Origin: Amycolatopsis decaplanina DSM 44594
GTDB taxonomy: Bacteria; Actinomycetota; Actinomycetes; Mycobacteriales; Pseudonocardiaceae
DNA: 64,000 bases
Direction of reading: 5' to 3'
Assembly (NCBI RefSeq): GCF_000342005.1
Contig: NZ_AOHO01000071.1
Coordinates: forward strand, 144,365-208,364
This document shows positions 49,533 to 58,829 of this stretch, in pieces (position 1 is the stretch's first letter; every line of letters begins with the position of its first letter). The notes beneath the pieces were generated by a model. That model made no database searches. It was not told the DNA's origin and worked only from the letters and a program-made list of their open reading frames with translations. The translations under genes were made by a program, and so were the position numbers.

Positions 49533-50701
49533 CGCGGCACCCTCGGCAACCCGAGGCCGGCGGTGGCGATCAGCTCGCGCTGGATCTCGTTGACGCCGCC
49601 GCCGAAGGTCAGCACCAGATTGCGTTTGGCCACCACGTCCAGCCACAGCACCAGTTCCGCGGTTTCGGCGTCGGCCTGATCGCCGTGCCGCGCCACGATC
49701 TCCTCCAGTCTCCTGGCCAGCCGCTGAATGCGTTCGGAACCGAAGATCTTGGTGGCCGACGCGTCGGCCACCGCCACCGGTCCGGTCGCCGACGACGCCG
49801 CGACCTGCCAGTTCAGCAGTTCGTTGACCCGGGCGGTCGCCAGGGTTTCCGCGAGGACGGCCCGGACGTCGGGCAGCTGGAGCAACGGCGTGCCGTCCGG
49901 CGCCTTCCTGGACGCCGCCCAGTCGCGGACGCGGTCGTGGAGACCGCCGATCCGCCCGGCGGGGCCGAGCATGACGCGTTCGTGGTTCAGCTGGGTGGTG
50001 ATCAGCCGCCAGCCCTCGTTCTCCTTGCCCACCAGCATGTTCGCGGGCACCCGGACATCCGAGTAGTAGGTGGCGTTCACGTGGTGCGCACCGTCGCAGG
50101 TGATGATCGGCGTCCACGAATAACCCGGATCACGGGTGTCCATGATGAGGATGGAGATCCCCTTGTGCCTCGGCGCGTCCGGCGCGGTCCGGACGGCGAG
50201 CCAGATGTAGTCGGCGTCGTGCCCGCCGGTGGTGAAGATCTTCTGGCCGTTGACGACGTACTCGTCACCTTCGCGTACCGCTGTCGTGCGCAGCGCCGCG
50301 AGGTCCGTTCCCGCGTCGGGTTCGGTGTAGCCGATGGCGAAATGCACTTCACCGGCGAGGATCTTGGGGAGGAACAGGGATTTCTGCTCCTCCGTGCCGA
50401 ACGCCTGCAGCGTGGGCCCGACGGTCTGCAAGGTCACCGACGGCAGCTGGACGTCGGCACGGGCGGCCTCGTCGACGAAGATGTGCTGCTCGATCTCGCC
50501 GAAACCCCGGCCGCCGTACTGTTCCGGCCAGCCGACGCCGAGCCGGCCGTCGCGGCCCATCCGCCGCACGATCTCGCGGTACACCGGTCCGTGCCGCTCC
50601 CGCAGCATCGCGCGCCGCTCGTCGGCGCTCACCAGCCCGGCGAAGTACTCACGCAGTTCGGAGCGCAACTCGTGTTGCGCCGCGGTCAGTTCGATCAGCA
50701 T
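49529..50701 (-). CDS. chsE2: ChsE2 (FadE29), acyl-CoA dehydrogenase subunit
   Basis: A 390-aa acyl-CoA dehydrogenase forming a heterotetramer with ChsE1 that desaturates the 3-carbon steroid side chain. HFAIGYTEPDAGTDLAALRTTA near 120, NGQKIFTTGGHDADYIWLAVRT near 146, and the C-terminal FGGGVNEIQRELIATAGLGLPRVPR carry the FAD contacts. It follows chsE1 closely and overlaps chsH2. Confidence 0.92.
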   Translation of the reverse strand: MLIELTAAQHELRSELREYFAGLVSADERRAMLRERHGPVYREIVRRMGRDGRLGVGWPEQYGGRGFGEIEQHIFVDEAARADVQLPSVTLQTVGPTLQAFGTEEQKSLFLPKILAGEVHFAIGYTEPDAGTDLAALRTTAVREGDEYVVNGQKIFTTGGHDADYIWLAVRTAPDAPRHKGISILIMDTRDPGYSWTPIITCDGAHHVNATYYSDVRVPANMLVGKENEGWRLITTQLNHERVMLGPAGRIGGLHDRVRDWAASRKAPDGTPLLQLPDVRAVLAETLATARVNELLNWQVAASSATGPVAVADASATKIFGSERIQRLARRLEEIVARHGDQADAETAELVLWLDVVAKRNLVLTFGGGVNEIQRELIATAGLGLPRVPR

Positions 50702-50705
50702 CGGT

Positions 50706-51770
50706 TCACCCCGCCACCAGTTCGCCCAGACCGGCCAGCCGATGCGAGGCGCCGCCGAGCATTCTTCCCAGATCCTTGACCGCCGACGAGAACCGGTGCA
50801 GTGGATACGTTTCGTCCACGCCGATCCCGCCGTGCAGGTGATGACACAAAGCCAGCGCCCCGGGCGCTTCCTCCGCCAGCCAGTACGCCGCGATGTCGAG
50901 TTCCGCCTCGGCGTCGAGCCCCGCCGCGAGCCGCCAGACCGCCGACCGCGCGGCCAGCTGGACCGTCCTCGAAGCGACGTAGACGTCCGCGATCTGTTGC
51001 GCCACCGCCTGGAACGCCGCCAGCGGACGCCCGAACTGCTCACGTTCGCCGACGTGCTTCGTGGTCAGCGCGAGCGCGCCGGCGAGCAGCCCGTCACCGA
51101 ACGCCACGGCGCCCGCGAGCGCGAACCGGTGCAGCGTCGCGATCGACTCGCCGGGACCGTGCCCGTTGAGGAGGTCGGCGTCGGTGACGGTCACCGCATC
51201 CAGCGTCATCGTGTAGTCCGGTGTGCCGGAAGAGGTTCTCGTCGAGGTCAGCGTCACGCCGTCCGCGTGGGGATCGACCAGGAAGACGCCGGTGCCGCCG
51301 GGCATCGTGACGGGTGTCAGGATCCGGGTCGCCTCCGCCGCGAACGGCACGCCGATCTTGACCCCGCTCAGCCGCCAGTCCCCGGCCGATTCCGCGACGG
51401 TCGCGGGCCGGGTGGAGAACGGCGCGGAAGGTTCGTGCAGCGCGGCGGTGAGCACGGATTCGCCCGCGGCGACCGGCGGGAGCAGCGCCGAGCGCTGGTC
51501 CGGGCCACCGAGCGCCGTGACCGGCAGAACCCCGAACGCCAGCGACGCCAGCGCGGGCGCCGTCGAGGCGACGCGGCCGAGTTCGGTCAGCACCAAGGCG
51601 ACTTCGGCGACACCGAGACCGTCACCGCCGAGTTCGGCGGGCAGCGCCAGCGCGAGCAGACCGGCGTCGGCGAGCGCGCGCCACGTGTCCGCGGGCTCGC
51701 GCTCCTTGCCGAGCACGCGCGCGGCCAGCGCGGTGACCTCGGTCTGCGTCTCGTCGAACTGGAAGTCCAC
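50706..51770 (-). CDS. chsE1: ChsE1 (FadE28), acyl-CoA dehydrogenase subunit
   Basis: A 354-aa partner of ChsE2, shorter and lacking several conserved catalytic motifs, as usual for this subunit. The C-terminal part has GEREQFGRPLAAFQAVAQQIADVYVASRTVQLAARSA and HHLHGGIGVDETYPLHRF. The GTG start at 51770 follows GAGGAG; a perfect KstR site lies 35-48 bp upstream. It heads the side-chain operon. Confidence 0.91.
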   Translation of the reverse strand: MDFQFDETQTEVTALAARVLGKEREPADTWRALADAGLLALALPAELGGDGLGVAEVALVLTELGRVASTAPALASLAFGVLPVTALGGPDQRSALLPPVAAGESVLTAALHEPSAPFSTRPATVAESAGDWRLSGVKIGVPFAAEATRILTPVTMPGGTGVFLVDPHADGVTLTSTRTSSGTPDYTMTLDAVTVTDADLLNGHGPGESIATLHRFALAGAVAFGDGLLAGALALTTKHVGEREQFGRPLAAFQAVAQQIADVYVASRTVQLAARSAVWRLAAGLDAEAELDIAAYWLAEEAPGALALCHHLHGGIGVDETYPLHRFSSAVKDLGRMLGGASHRLAGLGELVAG

Positions 51771-51804
51771 ACTGGCTCCTCACCGGGGCGAACGGGCACA
51801 ATAT

Positions 51805-51818
51805 TGAAACCTGTTCTA
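51805..51818. promoter_or_regulatory. KstR operator of the chsE1-ltp2 operon
   Basis: TGAAACCTGTTCTA matches TnnAACnnGTTnnA at every fixed position, upstream of the chsE1 start. Confidence 0.9.
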
Positions 51819-51882
51819 GTCTTAACCGGAAGGAGGCGTGACGGCAACCCCCGCGGGAGGCGGGGGTGCGGGAAGAGGGGAT

Positions 51883-53274
51883 TCAAGGCATGGCTTTGAG
51901 CAGTTCCTCGAGAGCGTCGGGGAAATGGTCGGCGAGCGGCCACAGGTCACCGGTGAGTTCGCGGGCGCCGAGCAGGCCGACGTCGACCCTGCCCGCGTTG
52001 GACAGCACGGTGACGTTGAGCCCGGCGCCGTGGAACACCGGACCGAGCGGGTAGAGCCCGGTGATGCGGCAGCCCAGCAGGTACAGCGGCATCGGCGGAC
52101 CGGGCACATTGGAGACCACGAGGTTGTGCACCACCGGATGCCGTTCGGCCAGGCGCAGCGCGGAATACGCTCGCACCGCGAGGCCGAACATGGTCGCCGC
52201 CGAGAACTGCGCCCAGTCCTGGAGCATGTCCGCGTCGATGTCGTGGTGATGGTCCTTGGAACGCCGATTCGACTCCGCGAGCATGAACACCCGCGCGGCG
52301 GGATCCTCCAGATGGGTGGGCAGCGACGCGAAGAACGCCGAAACCTTGTTGCTGCCGTGCTCGCGTTCGGTCCGGCCGCGCACCGACACCGGCACGGTCG
52401 CCACCAGCGGGTCTTCCGGCAGTTCGCCCCGGTCTCGGAGGAACCGGCGCAGGGCGCCGGTGACCACGGCGAGGACGACGTCGTTGACGGTCACCCCGAA
52501 GGCGTTCTTGATCCGTTTGACGTCGTCGAGATCGAGAGAGGAATAGGCGACACTGCGATGCGCGGTGATCGTCCCGTTGAACGACGTGCGCGGCGCCGTG
52601 AACGGGACCGGCATTCCTTTGCCCTGCAACGCTTTACCCAGCCATCTCGGCACGAGTTCGAGCAGGTCGGGGAGCAGTTTCACCATCTCGGCCGGGCGTT
52701 TCGCGAACGACGTCAGCCCCGCGCCGAACAGCGCACGTCTGCCGGGCACGCCCCCGTTGCGGCGTTCGTCCCGTGCGATCTCCGGCGGCGGGGCGTCCGG
52801 TTCGAGCCCGGCGAGAGAGGTGATCAGGCTGGCGCCGCCGACACCGTCGACACTCGCGTGATGCATCTTCAACAGGACCGCGATCCCGCCGTCAGCCAGG
52901 CCTTCGATGACGTACAACTGCCAGAGCGGCTGTGCGCGGTCCAGTCGTTGCCCCGCGATGTGGGCGCAGAGTTCGGCCAGTTCCCGCCGGTCACCGGGCG
53001 CGGGTACGCCGATCCGGTGAACGTGGGCTTCGAGGTCGAAGTCCTCGTCCTCGACCCAGACCGGATGCGCCAGATTCCAGAGTGGATTGTGCAGCTTGCG
53101 CCGGAACGCCGGGATCAGCTCGACCCGTTCGGCCAGTTTCTCCTTGAAGCGCTCGAAATCGTAGCCGCCGGGCATGGTCGAACCGTCCAAGGTGAGCAGC
53201 CCGCACACGTGCAGTACCTGGGCCGGTGTCTCCAGGTAGAGAAAACTCGCGTCCAGGCCGCTCAATCTCTGCAT
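51883..53274 (-). CDS. Wax ester synthase/diacylglycerol acyltransferase (WS/DGAT)
   Basis: A 463-aa acyltransferase that makes wax esters or triacylglycerol. The catalytic HHASVDG motif is at residues 138-144, and the N-terminal MQRLSGLDASFLYLETPAQVLHV and the later NLVVSNVPGPPMPLYLLGC are hallmark stretches. I chose the ATG at 53274, after AAGGTGA. A KstR site 23 bp upstream suggests it is switched on with steroid breakdown, storing the carbon as neutral lipid (inference). Confidence 0.9.
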   Translation of the reverse strand: MQRLSGLDASFLYLETPAQVLHVCGLLTLDGSTMPGGYDFERFKEKLAERVELIPAFRRKLHNPLWNLAHPVWVEDEDFDLEAHVHRIGVPAPGDRRELAELCAHIAGQRLDRAQPLWQLYVIEGLADGGIAVLLKMHHASVDGVGGASLITSLAGLEPDAPPPEIARDERRNGGVPGRRALFGAGLTSFAKRPAEMVKLLPDLLELVPRWLGKALQGKGMPVPFTAPRTSFNGTITAHRSVAYSSLDLDDVKRIKNAFGVTVNDVVLAVVTGALRRFLRDRGELPEDPLVATVPVSVRGRTEREHGSNKVSAFFASLPTHLEDPAARVFMLAESNRRSKDHHHDIDADMLQDWAQFSAATMFGLAVRAYSALRLAERHPVVHNLVVSNVPGPPMPLYLLGCRITGLYPLGPVFHGAGLNVTVLSNAGRVDVGLLGARELTGDLWPLADHFPDALEELLKAMP

Positions 53275-53296
53275 AAGAATCACCTTAAGTGAACTT

Positions 53297-53310
53297 TGCA
53301 ACCGGTTCTA
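53297..53310. promoter_or_regulatory. KstR operator between WS/DGAT and esterase genes
   Basis: TGCAACCGGTTCTA matches TnnAACnnGTTnnA at every fixed position. It lies in the 66-bp divergent gap and can serve both genes. Confidence 0.85.
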
Positions 53311-53340
53311 GACGGCCACCCGGCGGTAGGATCGGTGCCC

Positions 53341-54585
53341 ATGCAGCCGAGTTTCGTCGTCCGTCAGGCACTCCAGCTCGCGCTCGCCGCGAACGCGCTG
53401 AAGCCGCCGAGAGGTGCCCGGACGGCGGTTCCGGTGTTCTTCGCGGGCTGGCTCACCGGGGAGCTCGCCCCGCATCTGCTCGCGCTCACCGCGGCCGACG
53501 CGGCGGCGCATGTCGCCCGGCACCGGGGCGGGTCGAGCAAGACCGGGCTCGCCCTCGCGGCGGCGTCGGCGGCCGGGCTCGGCACGCTGATCGCGCAGTC
53601 CCAGCGGGCCCGTGGCGAGATCGAGACCGCGCTGACCGAAGGCATCGGCAAGGCGTACGCCGACGAACTCCAGCATCCGCCGAGCCCGACCGACCTCGCG
53701 ACGCCGTGGGGCCAGCTGGCCATGCCGTTCCGCATGCGCGACCCCGACGTCCGGCGGACCCGCAACGTCGCCTACGCGCCCGGCGGGAAACGGTTCCTGC
53801 TCGACGTCTACGCCCCGCGCGAGCCGGTCACCGGCGCGCCGATCCTGCTGCAGGTGCACGGTGGCGCCTGGGTGATCGGCAACAAGGACCAGCAGGGCCT
53901 GCCGCTGATGCTGCACATGGCCAAACGCGGCTGGATCTGCTTCGCGATCAACTACCCGCTCTCCCCCGCCGCCCGCTGGCCCGCGCATATCGTCGCGGCG
54001 AAACGCGCGCTGGCCTGGATCCGGAAGAACGCCGGTTCCTACGGCGGCGACCCGTCGTTCGTCGCCGTCACCGGCGGTTCCGCGGGCGGGCATCTCGCCG
54101 CGCTGCTGGCGCTGACCGCGAACGACCCGGCGCTGCAGCCCGGCTTCACCGAAGCCGACACGAGCATCCAGGCGTGTGCCCCGCACTACGGCGTGTACGA
54201 CTTCGCCGCGACCAGCGGACGGCGCTCCAGCCAGACCCGGCTGAAGACGCTCATCGCCCGGCACGTCTTCGAGGCGGACAGAGATCCGGTGAACTTCCTC
54301 GACGACTACATCGCGGCGTCACCGCTGGACCGCATCACCGAGGACGCGCCGCCGTTCTTCGTCATCCACGGCGTCCACGACTCACTGGTGCCGGTGGGCG
54401 AGGCCCGCGAATTCGTGCGGCGCCTGCGGGACAAGTCCCAGCGCGAGGTCGCGTACGCGGAGATCTCCGGCGCGCAGCACGCCTTCGACGTCTTCCCCTC
54501 GATCCGCAGCGCACACGTCGTCCGCGGGGTGGAACGGTTCCTGGAATGGGCTTACCGGTCAGAGAAGCGCCCGGTCCAAGGGTGA
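53341..54585 (+). CDS. LipC-like alpha/beta hydrolase (hormone-sensitive-lipase type)
   Basis: A 414-aa esterase. After a hydrophobic N-terminal part of about 140 residues come HGGAW (173-177, oxyanion hole), the nucleophile Ser247 in GGSAGGH, Asp in VHDSLVPVGEAREF near 358, and His in AQHAFDVF. Length and layout resemble mycobacterial LipC. It probably hydrolyses acyl esters, perhaps steroid or glycerol esters (inference from its KstR-controlled neighbour). Confidence 0.87.
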   Translation: MQPSFVVRQALQLALAANALKPPRGARTAVPVFFAGWLTGELAPHLLALTAADAAAHVARHRGGSSKTGLALAAASAAGLGTLIAQSQRARGEIETALTEGIGKAYADELQHPPSPTDLATPWGQLAMPFRMRDPDVRRTRNVAYAPGGKRFLLDVYAPREPVTGAPILLQVHGGAWVIGNKDQQGLPLMLHMAKRGWICFAINYPLSPAARWPAHIVAAKRALAWIRKNAGSYGGDPSFVAVTGGSAGGHLAALLALTANDPALQPGFTEADTSIQACAPHYGVYDFAATSGRRSSQTRLKTLIARHVFEADRDPVNFLDDYIAASPLDRITEDAPPFFVIHGVHDSLVPVGEAREFVRRLRDKSQREVAYAEISGAQHAFDVFPSIRSAHVVRGVERFLEWAYRSEKRPVQG

Positions 54586-54605
54586 CCGGGGCGGCGCGGC
54601 ACCGC

Positions 54606-54720
54606 ACTCACGTGATCAGACCCGGAACTCTCGTGATTGAGAACGGGACTCACGTGATCAGGCACCGCACACCCGAGTGCGGCATCCAGTCACGCGAGTT
54701 CCGTCCCTGATCACGCGAGT
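54606..54720. repeat. CACGTGATCAG-type repeat mosaic
   Basis: ACTCACGTGATCAG occurs at 54606-54619 and 54648-54661, and inverted with one change at 54707-54720; shortened versions lie between. The stretch fills the gap between two convergent gene ends, so it may act as a terminator region. Confidence 0.7.
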
Positions 54721-54750
54721 CACGCCTTCACCCGGCCCAAGCCGACGGCG

Positions 54751-55935
54751 TCAGGGCGGATAGATCACGTCGGTCGGACGGGCGGAAGACGGGCCGTCGA
54801 CCCGCCACCCCTCGCCGTCGCGCACGAACCGGTACCACCGTTCGTCACGGCCGTAACGCAGTTGCAGGTCGCCCTGGGTGATCCGGTTCCGCCAGATCTT
54901 CGGCGTTCCCGGCAACCCCGATTCGGCGAGGTCCGCCCTGGCCTGCGCGAGCGGCGCCTGCCCGGGACGCCAGGCGTCCCGGACCACGGCCATCCCGCCC
55001 CGGCCCGACTCACGCCAGGCCTGCGCCCAGACGGCCAGATCCCGCACCGGGATCCGGGCGGCCTCGGCGAGTTCGGCGACCACGTGAGGATCGCTCGCCG
55101 CCGCGCGACGCGCGAGGTCTTCCTCGAACGACAGCTCCGCTTCGCGCTCGGGCCCCATGACCAGCAGCTCCCAGGCCCTCGCGGCGGCGTCGGCCGCCAG
55201 TTCCGCGAACGTGTCGCTGCTCCAGCCCGTGCGGTGCGGCGGGTCGACGTCGAGGACCGCGGGCGGCCCGACCGTGCCCGGGACGGCCAGTCGCGGCGGC
55301 AGCGCGGCGATCCGCCGGGTGTAGGCGCGTTTCGGGTCCACCCCGGGCGCGGCGGGGGCACGCACCCGCTTGCCGGGCGCGCTCGCGGGGGCCCGGCGGG
55401 AGCGCAATTCCGCGAGCACGGCCTCCCTCGGCCTGCCGCGCAGCAGGAACAGCACGAACGGATCGGCGTCGACCTCGTCCGCGACCAGGTAGTACACCGC
55501 GGCGACGTGCTTGCACGGATTCGCGCTGTCGGGACAGGAACACTTCGGGCGCAGATCGCCGGGGCCGGGGAGCAGATCCGCGCCGGCGGCCCGCGCGTCC
55601 TCGGCCAACTCGCCGGGTAGCTCGCCGTCGAGGAGGGCGGCGACGTGCCCGAGGCGCGAGCCGACCATGCCGAGCAGGCTCTCCCACTGCGGTTCGGTGA
55701 ACGCCCGCATGTGGATGGTCACCCGGTACGGCACCGCCCTGCTGCCCTGCACCCAGGCGGTCACCTCGCCCGCGCCGACCGCGAGGTCGCTGACCGTGTC
55801 TTTGCGCGCGTAAGTCCGCCCGCGCGGCAACCTGTTCGGGTCGAGCTTGGCGCGCTCCTCCAGGGCCTCGACCCACGCCTTGCCCCACCACGTGTTGCCG
55901 AAGGTGCGCCGTTTCCGGCCTGTCGCGCTCGGCAT
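54751..55935 (-). CDS. SWIM zinc-finger protein partner of the SNF2 helicase
   Basis: A 394-aa protein with FGNTWWGKAWVEALEE near the start and the SWIM zinc motif KCSCPDSANPCKHVAAVYYLV (C-x-C-xn-C-x-H, near residues 148-168). The rest is helical and basic. Such proteins are routinely encoded next to bacterial SNF2 helicases. It starts within the helicase stop codon. It probably guides the helicase to its substrate; what that is remains unknown. Confidence 0.85.
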   Translation of the reverse strand: MPSATGRKRRTFGNTWWGKAWVEALEERAKLDPNRLPRGRTYARKDTVSDLAVGAGEVTAWVQGSRAVPYRVTIHMRAFTEPQWESLLGMVGSRLGHVAALLDGELPGELAEDARAAGADLLPGPGDLRPKCSCPDSANPCKHVAAVYYLVADEVDADPFVLFLLRGRPREAVLAELRSRRAPASAPGKRVRAPAAPGVDPKRAYTRRIAALPPRLAVPGTVGPPAVLDVDPPHRTGWSSDTFAELAADAAARAWELLVMGPEREAELSFEEDLARRAAASDPHVVAELAEAARIPVRDLAVWAQAWRESGRGGMAVVRDAWRPGQAPLAQARADLAESGLPGTPKIWRNRITQGDLQLRYGRDERWYRFVRDGEGWRVDGPSSARPTDVIYPP

Positions 55936-58691
55936 CAGGTCTCCCCGAGCCGGACGAGGTCGGCGAGCTCCTCGTCGGACAGTTCGGTGATCCAGTTCTC
56001 GCCCGCGCCGATGACCGCGTCCGCCAGCCCGCGTTTGGTCTCCAGCACCTTGGCGATGCGCTCCTCGAGCGTGCCCTCGGCGATCAGCCGGTGCACCTGG
56101 ACCGGCCTGTCCTGCCCGATCCGGTACGCGCGGTCGGTGGCCTGATCCTCGACCGCCGGGTTCCACCAGCGGTCGTAGTGGATCACGTGAGTGGCCTTGG
56201 TCAGGTTGAGCCCGACCCCGCCCGCCTTGAGCGAAAGCAGGAACACCGGCACCTCGCCCGCCTGGAACCGGGCGACCATGTCCTCCCGGTCCTTGGGCGT
56301 GCTCGACCCGGACAGCAGCATCGCCGGCAGGCCGCGTTCGGCCAGGCGCTTCTCCAGCAGGCGACACAACCGGACGTACTGGCTGAACACGAGCACGCTG
56401 TCGCCCTCGTCGAGGATGACGTCGAGCAGTTCCTCGAACGCCGCGAGCTTGCCGGACCGGCCGTGCAGCACACCGGGTTCCTTGAGGTACTGCGCCGGGT
56501 GATTGCAGATCTGCTTGAGCTCGGTGAGCAGTTTGAGCACCTGCCCGCGCCGCGCCACCCCGTCCAGCTCGCGGATCATCGCGAGGTTCTCCCGGACCAC
56601 GGCCTCGTACAGCGTCGTCTGCTCGGCGGTGAGCGGGACGAACCGGTCGGTCTCGGTCTTGCGCGGGAGCTCTGGCGCGATATCCGGGTCGGTCTTCTTG
56701 CGGCGCAACAGGAACGGCCGGACGGTCGTGGCGAGCCGTTCGGTGGCGGCGACGTCACGGTCGCGTTCGATCGGGCGGGCGACCTTGCGGCGGAAGCCGT
56801 CGAGCGAGCCGAGCAGCCCCGGCGTCGTCCAGTCCACGATGGACCAGAGTTCGGTGAGCCGGTTCTCCATCGGCGTCCCGGTCAGCGCGACCTTCGCGGC
56901 GGCCGGAATCTTCCGCAACTCCTTGGCGGTGGCCGAAAGCGGATTCTTGACGTGCTGCGCCTCGTCGGCGGCGACCATCCCCCAGTCCACTTCGGACAGT
57001 GCTTCGCGATCCCGGCGAAGGACGCCGTACGTGGCGAGCACGACCTCGTCCGGTGCGACCTCGTCGAGATGCCGTCCGCCACCGTGGAACCGGCGTACCG
57101 GGATGTCCGGCGCGAAGCGGGCGAACTCACGTTCCCAGTTGCCCAGCAGCGACGTCGGGCACAGGACGAGCGTGGGGCCTTCCCCGCGCGGACGGCGGTG
57201 CAGGTGCAGGGAGATGAGCTGGATCGTCTTGCCGAGCCCCATGTCGTCGGCGAGGCAGGCGCCGAGACCGAGTCCGGTCATCGTCGCCAGCCAAGCGAGG
57301 CCCGCCTTCTGATAGGGACGCAAGGTGGCCCGCAGTTCGGCGGGCTGCTCGATCGGTTCCGCGGCGCTGTCCCGGATTCGCTGGAGCAGCCCCGTCAGCG
57401 CCGACGGCGCGGTGAACTCGACCTTTTCGCCGTCCAGTTCCAGTTCGCCGGTGAGCGCCGCGGCCAGCGCCTCGGCCCCGGACAGCTTCTTCGCGCGGTG
57501 GGCGCGCACCTTGGCGATCAGGCGCGCGTCGACCTTGACCCATTTGCCTCGCAGTCGCACCAGCGGCCGTTTCGCCTCCGCGAGCGCGGTGACCTCGGCG
57601 TCGGTGAGGTCCTCTTCCCCGAGGCTCAGCCGCCAGCGGAACTGCAGGAGGCTCTTGAGCGTGAACTCGGGCCCGGTGACACTGCCCGGGGCCTGCGTCG
57701 CGCTCGCTTTCGCCTTGAGCTCGCCCGCGAAGAGGTCCTTCGGCCACTGCACCTCGATGCCGGCGCCACCCAGCGCCGCGTCCCCGTGGGTCAGCAGGTC
57801 GACGACCTCGTCGTACTCCAGCGCCAGCCCGGTCGGCGCGGCCGACCGGAGCATGCGGCCGAGCGGTGCCCACGCCCTGGCGCCCCGGCGCAGACCGAGC
57901 AGCAACTGCGTCTCGACCTGCTCGCCCATCCGTTCCAGTACCGCCTCGGGCGCGTCCCAGAGTGTCGCCGCCTCGACGATCAGGCTCGGATCGGCGGCGC
58001 TCCGCACGGCGAGCACGGCGGCGAACGTGGGCTCTTCTTCGGGATCCTCGGGCTCGTGGACCTCCATGCGCAGGACGAGATGCGCGCTGTGTGCCTGCCG
58101 GGCGCTCAGTTCCGCCAGCCACGCGGCACCGTCCGGCCCGACCAGCGTCGGCTCGGCCGCGGCGAACGCAGGACCGCCCGCCGCGACGCTCGCGGCCGGC
58201 GTGCGGACCAGCACGTCCGCCGTCGCGTCCCAGAGCGCGCGGATCAACGACTCGGGCGAATGCAGCCGGATCCGTTTCAGTCCGGACAACGGCAGCGCGT
58301 GGGCCTCGGGAGGCAGCGCGGCGGCGAGCCCGCGCAGCATCTCCTCGTCGGCGACGTCGAGCGGGCCGACCCGCCACGAATCCACCCCGCCGGGTGAGGC
58401 CGCGGGAAGCAGCCTGCCGCGGGCGATGAGGTTCACCCCGGCTTCGGCGACGGCCGACCACGCGGCGATGGCCGGGCTCAGGTCGCCGTCCGCGGTGAGC
58501 AGCCGCGGAATCGCGCGTGACAACGGGACGAGTGCCGCGTCGACCTTCGTGCGCCGGAAGACCTTGCCCGCCGGAAGCACGAGTTCGATCGCGGTGTCAC
58601 CCGCTACGCCGTCTCCCCAGAGCGCCAGCACGCCGTCCCGCGGGGGATCCGAGGGAACGAAGGTGGCTTGGGTTCCTGTTCCGAACTCCAC
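55935..58691 (-). CDS. SNF2-family DEAD/DEAH helicase
   Basis: A protein of about 918 aa. The C-terminal half holds the helicase core: motif I DDMGLGKTIQLISL, motif II DEAQHVKNP, motif III LTGTPMENRL, and the second half QYVRLCRLLEKRLAERG with GGVGLNLTKATHVIHYDRWWNPAVEDQATDRAYRIGQ. The N-terminal 450 residues are the acidic bacterial SNF2_N-associated part. The start is unsure: GTG 58691 or 58700. It forms an operon with the SWIM gene. Confidence 0.88.
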   Translation of the reverse strand: MEFGTGTQATFVPSDPPRDGVLALWGDGVAGDTAIELVLPAGKVFRRTKVDAALVPLSRAIPRLLTADGDLSPAIAAWSAVAEAGVNLIARGRLLPAASPGGVDSWRVGPLDVADEEMLRGLAAALPPEAHALPLSGLKRIRLHSPESLIRALWDATADVLVRTPAASVAAGGPAFAAAEPTLVGPDGAAWLAELSARQAHSAHLVLRMEVHEPEDPEEEPTFAAVLAVRSAADPSLIVEAATLWDAPEAVLERMGEQVETQLLLGLRRGARAWAPLGRMLRSAAPTGLALEYDEVVDLLTHGDAALGGAGIEVQWPKDLFAGELKAKASATQAPGSVTGPEFTLKSLLQFRWRLSLGEEDLTDAEVTALAEAKRPLVRLRGKWVKVDARLIAKVRAHRAKKLSGAEALAAALTGELELDGEKVEFTAPSALTGLLQRIRDSAAEPIEQPAELRATLRPYQKAGLAWLATMTGLGLGACLADDMGLGKTIQLISLHLHRRPRGEGPTLVLCPTSLLGNWEREFARFAPDIPVRRFHGGGRHLDEVAPDEVVLATYGVLRRDREALSEVDWGMVAADEAQHVKNPLSATAKELRKIPAAAKVALTGTPMENRLTELWSIVDWTTPGLLGSLDGFRRKVARPIERDRDVAATERLATTVRPFLLRRKKTDPDIAPELPRKTETDRFVPLTAEQTTLYEAVVRENLAMIRELDGVARRGQVLKLLTELKQICNHPAQYLKEPGVLHGRSGKLAAFEELLDVILDEGDSVLVFSQYVRLCRLLEKRLAERGLPAMLLSGSSTPKDREDMVARFQAGEVPVFLLSLKAGGVGLNLTKATHVIHYDRWWNPAVEDQATDRAYRIGQDRPVQVHRLIAEGTLEERIAKVLETKRGLADAVIGAGENWITELSDEELADLVRLGET

Positions 58692-58738
58692 CCCTCGCAC
58701 GCTAGAGCACCGGACCGACAGGCGGCGGGCGGCGGTGG

Positions 58739-58787
58739 CGTGAAAGGGGCGTTCAGGACACAAAACGTCTTGAACTTCCCTTTCACG
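58739..58787. terminator. Imperfect hairpin after fadE34
   Basis: CGTGAAAGGG at the left pairs with CCCTTTCACG at the right; GTTCA and TGAAC pair higher up, with a loop ACAAAAC. One real mismatch. It lies after the fadE34 stop (58830, minus strand). Confidence 0.55.
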
Positions 58788-58829
58788 ACGCCCGGAACGG
58801 GCGTGACCGGGACTTTCACGACCCGGGTT

